Assembly: GCA_003132105.1 (NCBI GenBank)
Contig: PKWS01000357.1
Location: 1 to 5,905 of the forward strand
Length of the DNA: 5,905 bases
Origin: Desulfosporosinus sp.
Lineage (GTDB): Bacteria; Bacillota; Desulfitobacteriia; Desulfitobacteriales; Desulfitobacteriaceae
Direction of reading: 5' to 3'
Part shown: positions 1 to 5,676 of the stretch, piece by piece
Position numbering within the stretch: the stretch's first letter is position 1
Layout: each line of letters begins with the position of its first letter
The notes under the pieces: model-generated
What the model was told of the DNA's origin: nothing
The model's database searches: none
What the model saw: only the letters and a program-made list of their open reading frames with translations
Position numbers and translations under genes: made by a program

Positions 1-783
1 AAGAATAGGATTCGTCAATGGTTTAAGAAGGAGCAACGAGAAGATAACGTCGCCCGGGGTCGTGAAAGTTTGGAGCGGGAGGTACGCAAACTCGGACTTG
101 AGCCTGGAAATGTCCTTAAATTAGAAAGCCTCTTAGCCATTGGAAAGAGCCAAAATTTCATTGGGGTGGATGATTTGTACGCCGCCATCGGAGACGGTGT
201 ACTAACTCCCAATAAAGTGTTGATGCGCTTGCGTGAGGAACTGTCTAAGGAAGAACGGGAAAAGATGCACCTTGCTGCACTTGAACAAGGAGAGGGAAAA
301 AAACCGAGCCCTTACGGCAAACCCTCTCACGGGGTCCAGGTTAAAGGGGTAGATAACGTTTTAGTGCGTTTTTCACGTTGCTGTAATCCTCTGCCAGGAG
401 ACGCCATAATTGGCTATATTACCCGAGGCCGTGGGGTTTCTATTCACCGCGGGGACTGTAGCAACGTCCTCGTTCACTCTCAGGAAGAGAGTGAACGGGT
501 GGTGGAGGTAATGTGGGCTGAACAGATTGATTCTACCTATCCCGTTGATATTCAAATCTATGGGAAGGACAAGCCTCGCTTGGTTACCGAGGTCATGAAC
601 ACAGTCTTAGATACACGCACCCATATTTTAGGAATAAATGCCCGGGTAGAAAAAGATACTATTGCTCATATTCAGTTGCGTGTCGAGATACGGAACGTCG
701 AACAGCTTAAAATGGTAATGCATAAAATTCGTAAGATCAAAGATATTACAGATGTCGAGCGGGTTCACTCAGGAGGAAAGTAA
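1..783 (+). CDS. relA: RelA/SpoT family (p)ppGpp synthetase/hydrolase, C-terminal part (5' end outside window)
   Basis: This is the last 260 residues of a long RSH enzyme, which makes and degrades the alarmone (p)ppGpp in the stringent response. The frame is open from base 1, so the gene starts upstream; the TTG at 70 is internal. The hydrolase, synthetase and TGS domains are not in the window. What remains is the helical linker (fragment residues about 1-80), then the zinc-finger/conserved-cysteine domain with Cys127-Cys128, His149 and Cys153, whose spacing matches the CC...H...C motif of E. coli RelA. A C-terminal ACT domain follows (about 180-256, beginning near VDIQIYGKDKPRLV). In the family this C-terminal half senses the ribosome/uncharged tRNA and controls the catalytic half. 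Only two bases separate its stop from dtd, whose ribosome-binding site lies inside this gene's last codons. Firmicutes usually have one bifunctional enzyme of this kind (often named relA or rel), but that cannot be tested here because the catalytic domains are missing. Confidence 0.95.
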   Translation, partial: KNRIRQWFKKEQREDNVARGRESLEREVRKLGLEPGNVLKLESLLAIGKSQNFIGVDDLYAAIGDGVLTPNKVLMRLREELSKEEREKMHLAALEQGEGKKPSPYGKPSHGVQVKGVDNVLVRFSRCCNPLPGDAIIGYITRGRGVSIHRGDCSNVLVHSQEESERVVEVMWAEQIDSTYPVDIQIYGKDKPRLVTEVMNTVLDTRTHILGINARVEKDTIAHIQLRVEIRNVEQLKMVMHKIRKIKDITDVERVHSGGK

Positions 784-785
784 TT

Positions 786-1235
786 ATGCGTAGTGTTGTT
801 CAGCGCGTTAATCGTGCATCGGTCATTGTGAATGGAGAAACCGTGGGGGAGATTTCCACCGGGCTCTTGGTTTTACTGGCTGTCGGACAGGATGACGGAG
901 AGGAAGATGTAACCTGGATGGTTAATAAACTCGTGGGCCTTAGGATTTTTGAAGATGAAGTAGGAAAAATGAACCGTTCCGTACAGGATGTGGGCGGAGA
1001 CATTCTTATGGTGTCGCAGTTTACCCTCTATGGCGATTGTCGGAGTGGAAACCGCCCCAGCTTTATGACCGCTGCGTCACCGGATCGGGCCAAGGCCTTG
1101 TTTGAACGGACCTTAGAAGCGACACGCAGTCGTGGTCTAAAGGTGGAAACAGGAGTTTTTCAAGCGGAGATGAATGTTGAGCTGATTAATAACGGACCGG
1201 TGACATTACTTTTGGACAGTGAGAAGAAGTTCTAG
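786..1235 (+). CDS. dtd: D-aminoacyl-tRNA deacylase (D-Tyr-tRNA deacylase)
   Basis: The 149-residue product matches the usual length of bacterial DTD (about 145-150). DTD is a cytoplasmic homodimer that hydrolyses D-amino acids, and mischarged glycine, from tRNA. The diagnostic motifs are present: SQFTLYGD at residues 77-84, with Thr80 at the active-site position, then GNRPSF at 88-93, and NNGPVT at 135-140 containing the Gly137-Pro138 pair that gives the family its chiral selectivity. The N-terminus MRSVVQRVNRASV is typical and fixes the ATG at 786. It is preceded by AGGAGG inside the end of the RelA/SpoT gene. Coupling of relA and dtd is a familiar arrangement in Firmicutes. The gene's stop codon TAG lies within the AGGAGGA ribosome-binding site of the next gene, which suggests translational coupling. 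Confidence 0.96.
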   Translation: MRSVVQRVNRASVIVNGETVGEISTGLLVLLAVGQDDGEEDVTWMVNKLVGLRIFEDEVGKMNRSVQDVGGDILMVSQFTLYGDCRSGNRPSFMTAASPDRAKALFERTLEATRSRGLKVETGVFQAEMNVELINNGPVTLLLDSEKKF

Positions 1236-1247
1236 GAGGAATGATGA

Positions 1248-1868
1248 ATGATTGAGGGGCAAGCTATGGGCGCCATGGGGGCAAATTGTTACCTGTACGC
1301 CTGTATGGAAAGTAAGAAAGCGGTTATCATTGACCCCGGGGCTGACGGGAAAAAGATTCATCGCTGGGTTTTAGAGAAGGGCCTAAAGGTGGACTATATT
1401 TTGCTTACCCACGGGCATGTGGATCATATTGGTGCTGTGGATGTACTCAGAGACCTTTTGGGAGAGGTCTTAGTGGGGATCCATGTGGACGATGCAGAGA
1501 TGCTTGCCGATGGGACGAAGAACCTTTCCAGTTATTTAGGAACGGCCCTCGTTCTAAAGAATGCGGATTTTCTGCTTCAGGACGGACAGGAAATTATGAT
1601 TGGCAACGGAAAATTAAAAGTGATTTCAACCCCCGGGCACTCTCCAGGATGCGTTTGTTTTTTAAGCACTGAAGGGCTGTTCAGCGGAGATACGCTTTTT
1701 GCTGGGTCGATTGGCCGAACCGATTTTCCAGGAGGATCGTTGGAACAACTCCTTAAAGGAGTTAAGGATAAACTAATGATTCTTCCAGATGATACCCGGG
1801 TTTTCCCGGGACATGGTGAAGAAACCAGCATTGGAGCAGAAAAGCGGCACAATGCCTACCTGATATGA
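1248..1868 (+). CDS. Metallo-beta-lactamase fold hydrolase, glyoxalase II-like (YqgX type)
   Basis: The 206-residue protein has a complete set of metal ligands for the metallo-beta-lactamase fold: THGHVDH at residues 54-60, His131 in STPGHSPG, Asp148 in FSGDTLF, and His189 in FPGHGEE. The SIGRTDFPGG segment (154-163) and the ending ...AEKRHNAYLI are typical of the short hydroxyacylglutathione hydrolase-like proteins of Firmicutes such as B. subtilis YqgX. It lacks the separate C-terminal substrate-binding domain of true glyoxalase II, so the substrate cannot be named; a thioester such as a bacillithiol or other low-molecular-weight thiol adduct is only a guess. The start at 1248 is set by frame: the nearer ATGs at 1241 and 1244 are out of frame, and AGGAGGA (1234-1240) sits 7 bases upstream. 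It is probably the last gene of the relA-dtd transcript, since a promoter follows at once. Confidence 0.93.
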   Translation: MIEGQAMGAMGANCYLYACMESKKAVIIDPGADGKKIHRWVLEKGLKVDYILLTHGHVDHIGAVDVLRDLLGEVLVGIHVDDAEMLADGTKNLSSYLGTALVLKNADFLLQDGQEIMIGNGKLKVISTPGHSPGCVCFLSTEGLFSGDTLFAGSIGRTDFPGGSLEQLLKGVKDKLMILPDDTRVFPGHGEETSIGAEKRHNAYLI

Positions 1869-1881
1869 AAATCTATTTAGT

Positions 1882-1910
1882 TTGACAAATGATAATTATC
1901 TCTGTAAAAT
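1882..1910 (+). promoter_or_regulatory. Sigma-A type promoter of the hisS-aspS leader
   Basis: TTGACA at 1882-1887 and TAAAAT at 1905-1910 are separated by exactly 17 bases, close to the housekeeping consensus. Transcription would begin near 1917, about 290 bases before hisS, leaving room for the T-box leader. The region is AT-rich. A perfect 10-base palindrome GATAATTATC (1891-1900) lies in the spacer. Confidence 0.8.
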
Positions 1911-1916
1911 AAATAG

Positions 1917-2168
1917 TAAATTATAAATAGGATGTAAAATATTCGCGATACCTTTTGGAAAGATCCTGGGTCACTCTTTCTCCAGGGAGGGCTAGCAAGA
2001 CTGGAACTAGCCTGAGAGATACTCGGTAGGACACCTAAAAGGGAGTATTTTTTTACAACGGCTGGTCTCGTTATAGACTGGAAAGTGGGCGGTAAATTCC
2101 GTCAATTAGGGTGGCACCACGAGAAGTTCTCGTCCCTTGCGCAAAGCAAGGAACGAGGGCTTTTTTTT
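1917..2168 (+). ncRNA. T-box riboswitch leader controlling hisS-aspS
   Basis: The leader carries the T-box core AGGGTGGCACCACGAG (2108-2123) directly before a rho-independent terminator and an aminoacyl-tRNA synthetase operon. In the antiterminator form, AGGG (2108-2111) pairs with CCCT (2134-2137). This leaves the seven-base bulge TGGCACC (2112-2118), and ACGAG (2119-2123) pairs with CTCGT (2129-2133). A Stem I model can be drawn: GGCTAG (about 1989-1994) with CTAGCC (2007-2012), then TTTCTC with GAGAGA below an AGGGAG bulge, and a lower helix that closes just after GGACACC (2029-2035). The candidate specifier is GAC (2030-2032, Asp), overlapping CAC (2032-2034, His). GAC is followed by A, as usual for specifiers. 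The bulge UGGC would pair with a tRNA ending GCCA, which fits tRNA-Asp (discriminator G) rather than tRNA-His (discriminator C). T-boxes read through when the matching tRNA is uncharged. The T-box call is firm; the exact Stem I pairing is my manual fold. Confidence 0.92.
2129..2168 (+). terminator. Rho-independent terminator of the T-box leader
   Basis: The left arm CTCGTcCCTTGC (2129-2140) pairs with the right arm GCAAGGaACGAG (2146-2157) around the loop GCAAA, with one C/A mismatch. GGC and eight T residues (2161-2168) follow. The left arm includes the bases needed for the antiterminator, so the two structures exclude each other. Confidence 0.93.
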
Positions 2169-2208
2169 ACTAGTCAGAAGTATAATATTGGTCAAGGAGG
2201 AATGAAAT

Positions 2209-3485
2209 ATGCCGATTCAGCGTCCTAAAGGGACCCAAGATCTGTTGCCAGGAACGGTCGAACAATGGCAATATCTTGAAGAAACTATGCGGAAAATTTG
2301 CCGTGAATATGGGTTTGAAGAGATACGTACACCGATGTTTGAAGCAACAGAACTTTTTCAGCGGGGTGTGGGACAAACAACCGATATCGTGAAGAAAGAA
2401 ATGTACACATTTTTAGACAAAGGGGACCGTTCTATGACCCTTCGTCCGGAAATGACAGCTTCTGTTTGCCGCGCTTATGTTGAGGACAAGCTTTATGGAC
2501 AACCCCAACCCGTAAAGCTGTTCTATATTGGCCCTATGTTTCGCTATGAACGACCCCAAAGTGGACGTTTTCGCCAGTTTCACCAATTCGGAGTTGAGGT
2601 GTTAGGTGCAGATCAAGCAGTTGTTGATGCAGAAGTGATTAGCTTAGTGTGGGACTTATATCAACGACTCGGACTTACCAAGCTTGAAGTCCATGTTAAT
2701 TCGGTGGGCTGTCCAGTTTGTCGGACAAAGCACCTGGCGTTACTTCAAGAATTTTTGACCACACGACGGGACGATCTTTGTAAGGACTGTCTGGACCGGT
2801 TTGACGGCAATCCATTGCGCATCTTAGATTGCAAGAACCCCACCTGTCAAGCGGCTCACTGTAGGGGCCCCGACAACTCGTGATACTCTTTGCGAGGACT
2901 GCAGTACCCATTTTGAGAGAGTTCTTGCCTTGCTAGGAGTTGCAGGAGTGGCTTATCGAGTTAATCCGCGCTTAGTACGGGGACTGGATTATTACACAAA
3001 AACAGCTTTTGAAGTTATGGTGGAAGAGATCGGAGCGCAGAGTGCTATCTGTGGGGGTGGTCGGTATGATAGGATTGGTTGAAGAAATCGGCGGCCCCCC
3101 AACGCCCGGCATCGGTTTTGCCATGGGGTTGGAGCGAGTCTTAGCAGCACTCCAAGTTCAGACATAAACTTCCAGAGGGAAAACACTAGACTGTTCGCTA
3201 TGCTGGTTGCTTTAGGCGAGAGCGCCCAGACCGAGGGGTTTTCGCTCCTTAGTGTCTTAAGAACTCTAAGGTATGCCAGTGAGTATGGATTTGCTTAATC
3301 GAAGCTTGAAAGCTCAACTAAAAGCGGCTGATCGTCAAGGAGCTAGATATGCTTTCATTCTCGGAGAAGAAGAATTGGAGAAAAAAGTTCTCCTTATTCG
3401 GGATTTAACGTTAGGAGAACAAATCCAGGTACCCCTCATTAATGCAGTCGAGAAAATTAACAAGATCTATCAGAGAGGTGACTAG
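2209..3485 (+). pseudogene. hisS: Histidyl-tRNA synthetase, full-length but with the reading frame broken several times
   Basis: HisRS is a class II synthetase that charges tRNA-His. The start ATG (2209) follows AAGGAGG (2194-2200) by 8 bases, and the ATG at 2202 is out of frame. The first frame is open for 224 codons (2209-2883) and holds MPIQRPKGTQDLLPG, the motif 1 region, and motif 2 (FRYERPQSGRFRQFHQFGVE). True homology ends near codon 215. The rest of the protein continues in other frames: about 2855-3070 in frame 2 (GAPTTRD, VRGLDYYTKTAFEV, GGGRYD); 3075-3161 in frame 3 (LVEEIGGPPTPGIGFAMGLER, containing motif 3); two short pieces at 3169-3194; about 3194-3265 in frame 2 (FAMLVALGESAQTEGFSLL); and 3270-3485 in frame 3 (end of the anticodon-binding domain). 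The whole span plus the net missing base equals 426 codons, the normal length for this family. No key residue is lost apart from the frame breaks. As written only the N-terminal catalytic part would be made. The gene is probably intact in the real organism, but true decay is not excluded. Confidence 0.88.
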
Positions 3486-3488
3486 CGC

Positions 3489-5261
3489 ATGACGATATTT
3501 TCAGAACGGATTGAAAATGGGAAGCTAGGTTTAGGAAAAGTCGGGGAGATCGTTCGTTTGCTGGGCTGGGTTCAGCGACGTCGTGACCACGGAGGCTTGA
3601 TTTTTGTCGATTTGCGGGATCGCTCAGGCATTGTTCAGGTTGTCTTTGGGCCGGAGAAAATGGGAGAGGGATTTGCCCTTGCGGAAAGCCTTCGTTCCGA
3701 ATTTGTAGTCTCCATTCTGGGCAGAGTGATCGCACGGCCTCAGGGGATGATTAATTTGAACTTAGCTTCTGGAGAGATCGAGATCATTGCTGAGTCCTTG
3801 GAAATATTAAACGGAGCTAAAACCCCTCCTTTTTATATTGTTGATCAAGTGGATGTGGACGAAACGGTGCGCCTAAAATACCGCTATCTGGATTTGCGCC
3901 GTCCTGAGATGCAGGCTGTGTTCAAGATTCGCCATCAAGTCACCCAAATTATGCGTAATTTCTTTGACAGTCAAGGCTTCTACGAAATAGAAACCCCGAT
4001 GCTCACTAAATCCTCACCTGAAGGAGCTCGGGACTACCTCGTTCCTAGTCGTGTTCGCCCAGGAGAATTCTACGCCTTGCCCCAGTCACCGCAAATATAT
4101 AAGCAACTCCTCATGGCTGGAGGGGTGGAAAAATATTTTCAAATTGCCCGTTGTTTCCGCGATGAAGATCTAAGAGCGGATCGTCAGCCGGAATTTACAC
4201 AGCTTGATGTGGAGATGTCTTTTGTGGAAGCGGAAGACATCCTACCCATGATGGAACAATTAATGGTGAGGATTTTCTCGGAAACGATTGGAAAAAAAGT
4301 AACCATGCCCTTCCCTCGTCTAACCTATAAGGAAGCGTTGGATCGTTATGGATCGGATAAGCCGGATACGCGCTTTGGCATGGAACTGATCGATGTGGGA
4401 GATCTAGTGGGCGACACTGGATTCAAGGTTTTTGCCAATGCGGTGGCTAGCGGTGGGAGTGTGAAATGCATCTGTGCCAAAGGGTGCTCAGGACTACCAC
4501 GTCGCGAGATTGATGACCTTGGGAAGTTTGTCAGCACTTACCGGGCAAAGGGCTTAGCTTGGATCGTTGTGGCTGAAGAAGGGATAAAATCACCCATTGC
4601 CAAGTTCTTTACAGAAATAGAAATGAGCACTTTGCTTGAACGCATGCATGCCGAGACAGGCGATATCTTGTTCTTTGTTGCCGATACATACTCTATCGTC
4701 TCGGATGCCCTTGGTCATCTCCGTTTGGAATTGGCAAAACGATTAGGGCTTATTCCGGAAGATGCTATGAATTTCTTATGGGTTACAGAATTCCCTCTTT
4801 TGGAATATGACGAGGAGCAACAACGTTACATTGCAATTCATCATCCATTCACTGCACCCATGGATGAAGATTTGCCGCTCCTAGAGACGGAACCGCTTAG
4901 CGTCCGGGCTAAAGCGTATGATATGGTACTGAATGGCACAGAGCTTGGAGGAGGGAGTATTCGGATTCATCGTCGAGGGACTCAGGAGAGGTTGTTCAAT
5001 TTATTAGGATTATCCGAGGAAGAAACGGTAGAAAAATTCGGGTATCTTCTAGAAGCCTTTGAATACGGAACCCCACCCCACGGTGGAGTCGCTTTTGGGC
5101 TTGACCGGATGATTATGCTCTTAACGGGAAAAGATAATATTCGAGACGTAATAGCCTTCCCAAAAACGCAAAGCGCTTCAGACTTAATGGCACAGGCTCC
5201 TTCGACGGTGGCGGACAAACAATTACAGGAATTGCACATCAAAACGGATCTTGTACGCTAA
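3489..5261 (+). CDS. aspS: Aspartyl-tRNA synthetase, probably the non-discriminating type
   Basis: The 590-residue class IIb synthetase has the normal length of bacterial AspRS. The N-terminal OB-fold anticodon-binding domain occupies about 1-110 and includes RRDHGGLIFVDLRD. The catalytic core follows, with YRYLDLRRPEMQ, motif 2 FRDEDLRADRQPEFTQLD from Phe223, and motif 3 GLDRMIML at 537-544 (Arg540). The bacterial GAD insertion lies between (about 300-420), and the C-terminus has FPKTQSASDLMAQAPS. His34 and Gly86 align with His31 and Gly82 of Pseudomonas aeruginosa AspRS, the residues tied to charging tRNA-Asn as well as tRNA-Asp; E. coli has Leu and Lys there. This AspRS may therefore also make Asp-tRNA-Asn for GatCAB amidation. 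The start is 3 bases after the hisS stop, with a modest GAGAGGTG ribosome-binding site inside hisS, so translation is probably coupled and the T-box leader controls both genes. The frame is intact throughout. Confidence 0.97.
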   Translation: MTIFSERIENGKLGLGKVGEIVRLLGWVQRRRDHGGLIFVDLRDRSGIVQVVFGPEKMGEGFALAESLRSEFVVSILGRVIARPQGMINLNLASGEIEIIAESLEILNGAKTPPFYIVDQVDVDETVRLKYRYLDLRRPEMQAVFKIRHQVTQIMRNFFDSQGFYEIETPMLTKSSPEGARDYLVPSRVRPGEFYALPQSPQIYKQLLMAGGVEKYFQIARCFRDEDLRADRQPEFTQLDVEMSFVEAEDILPMMEQLMVRIFSETIGKKVTMPFPRLTYKEALDRYGSDKPDTRFGMELIDVGDLVGDTGFKVFANAVASGGSVKCICAKGCSGLPRREIDDLGKFVSTYRAKGLAWIVVAEEGIKSPIAKFFTEIEMSTLLERMHAETGDILFFVADTYSIVSDALGHLRLELAKRLGLIPEDAMNFLWVTEFPLLEYDEEQQRYIAIHHPFTAPMDEDLPLLETEPLSVRAKAYDMVLNGTELGGGSIRIHRRGTQERLFNLLGLSEEETVEKFGYLLEAFEYGTPPHGGVAFGLDRMIMLLTGKDNIRDVIAFPKTQSASDLMAQAPSTVADKQLQELHIKTDLVR

Positions 5262-5289
5262 ATATAGTAAGAATTATTTTCTAAATAGT

Positions 5290-5319
5290 TTGACAGGGAG
5301 GGTGGTTATTAGCTATAAT
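5290..5319 (+). promoter_or_regulatory. Sigma-A type promoter of the csoR-trxA unit
   Basis: TTGACA (5290-5295) and a perfect TATAAT (5314-5319) are separated by 18 bases. Transcription would begin near 5326, just before the TACCC/GGGTA palindrome. No GC-rich hairpin with a T-run is visible between the aspS stop and this promoter, so some read-through from aspS is possible. Confidence 0.8.
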
Positions 5320-5330
5320 AACATTGTAGC

Positions 5331-5345
5331 TACCCCCTTAGGGTA
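5331..5345 (+). promoter_or_regulatory. Candidate CsoR-type operator (inverted repeat)
   Basis: TACCCCCTTAGGGTA is an inverted repeat with five-base arms TACCC and GGGTA around a C-rich/A core. It lies between the promoter's -10 element and the ribosome-binding site of the CsoR-family gene. CsoR-family proteins are known to bind such G/C-tract palindromes flanked by TA and to repress their own genes. Autoregulation here is an inference from motif and position. Confidence 0.6.
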
Positions 5346-5363
5346 TCGGAGGAATGTAATGGA

Positions 5364-5645
5364 ATGACCAATTCGACTCCTTATTCAGATTCAAAAGAGG
5401 ATCTCATTCGCAGGCTCAAAAAGATTGAAGGCCAAGTCAAAGGAATTCAACGCATGGTTGACGAAGACAAGTATTGTGTTGACGTGTTAATACAAGTGGC
5501 CGCAGTCCGAGCCGCAATTAACCGAGTTGGTACGATTGTCTTTGAACATCATTCACGGAGATGTATGCTAAAAGCCGTTGAAAACAGTGACCAGGATGTA
5601 GCTATTGAAGAGCTTATTGGGGTGTTAAGCAAATTTATTAAGTAA
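5364..5645 (+). CDS. csoR: CsoR-family metal-sensing repressor, copper-type signature
   Basis: The 93-residue, all-helical protein belongs to the CsoR/RcnR/FrmR family (DUF156). These small cytoplasmic tetramers bind DNA without a helix-turn-helix and release it on ligand binding. The family opening is clear (LIRRLKKIEGQVKGIQRMVDEDKYC). The ligand set is Cys38, His63 and Cys67 with spacing identical to the Cu(I) site of M. tuberculosis CsoR (Cys36, His61, Cys65), plus Tyr37 and Glu83 at the second-shell Tyr35 and Glu81 positions. This favours Cu(I) sensing over nickel (RcnR), formaldehyde (FrmR) or persulfide (CstR). The ATG at 5364 is the only one of three closely spaced ATGs in frame; GGAGG at 5348-5352 is 11 bases upstream, slightly long. 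It has its own promoter and probable operator and is followed after 31 bases by a thioredoxin gene. No copper exporter or copper chaperone gene is seen in the window. Confidence 0.92.
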   Translation: MTNSTPYSDSKEDLIRRLKKIEGQVKGIQRMVDEDKYCVDVLIQVAAVRAAINRVGTIVFEHHSRRCMLKAVENSDQDVAIEELIGVLSKFIK

Positions 5646-5676
5646 GTCATATTCGACTAAATAGGAGGAATTTTTA

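Noticed and set aside
1241..1246. Alternative starts ATGATG for the metallo-beta-lactamase gene
   Set aside because: Both are out of frame with the coding sequence; the in-frame ATG is at 1248.
1891..1900. Fur box at the hisS promoter
   Set aside because: GATAATTATC is too short and lacks the 7-1-7 arrangement. Iron control of hisS-aspS has no other support here.
2019..2048. Local hairpin ATACTC/GAGTAT enclosing the GACAC segment
   Set aside because: It is a real alternative pairing, but it would put the specifier candidate in a simple hairpin loop. The longer Stem I fold fits the T-box layout better, though I could not compute energies.
2851..3270. Programmed ribosomal frameshifting in hisS
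   Set aside because: It would need several shifts in both directions within 420 bases. No stimulatory structure is seen at the sites, and HisRS is not known to use frameshifting.
3273..3485. A separate small gene of 70 codons
   Set aside because: Its sequence (SLKAQLKAADRQGARYAFILG and onward) is the end of the HisRS anticodon-binding domain, and it has no convincing ribosome-binding site. It is part of the broken hisS.
4982..5242. Minus-strand open frames opposite aspS, relA, dtd and trxA
   Set aside because: They mirror well-recognised plus-strand genes, have no ribosome-binding sites that I could see, and give low-complexity Ser/Pro-rich products typical of antisense shadows.
5262..5289. 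Terminator after aspS
   Set aside because: The stretch is AT-rich with no stable GC hairpin followed by T residues.
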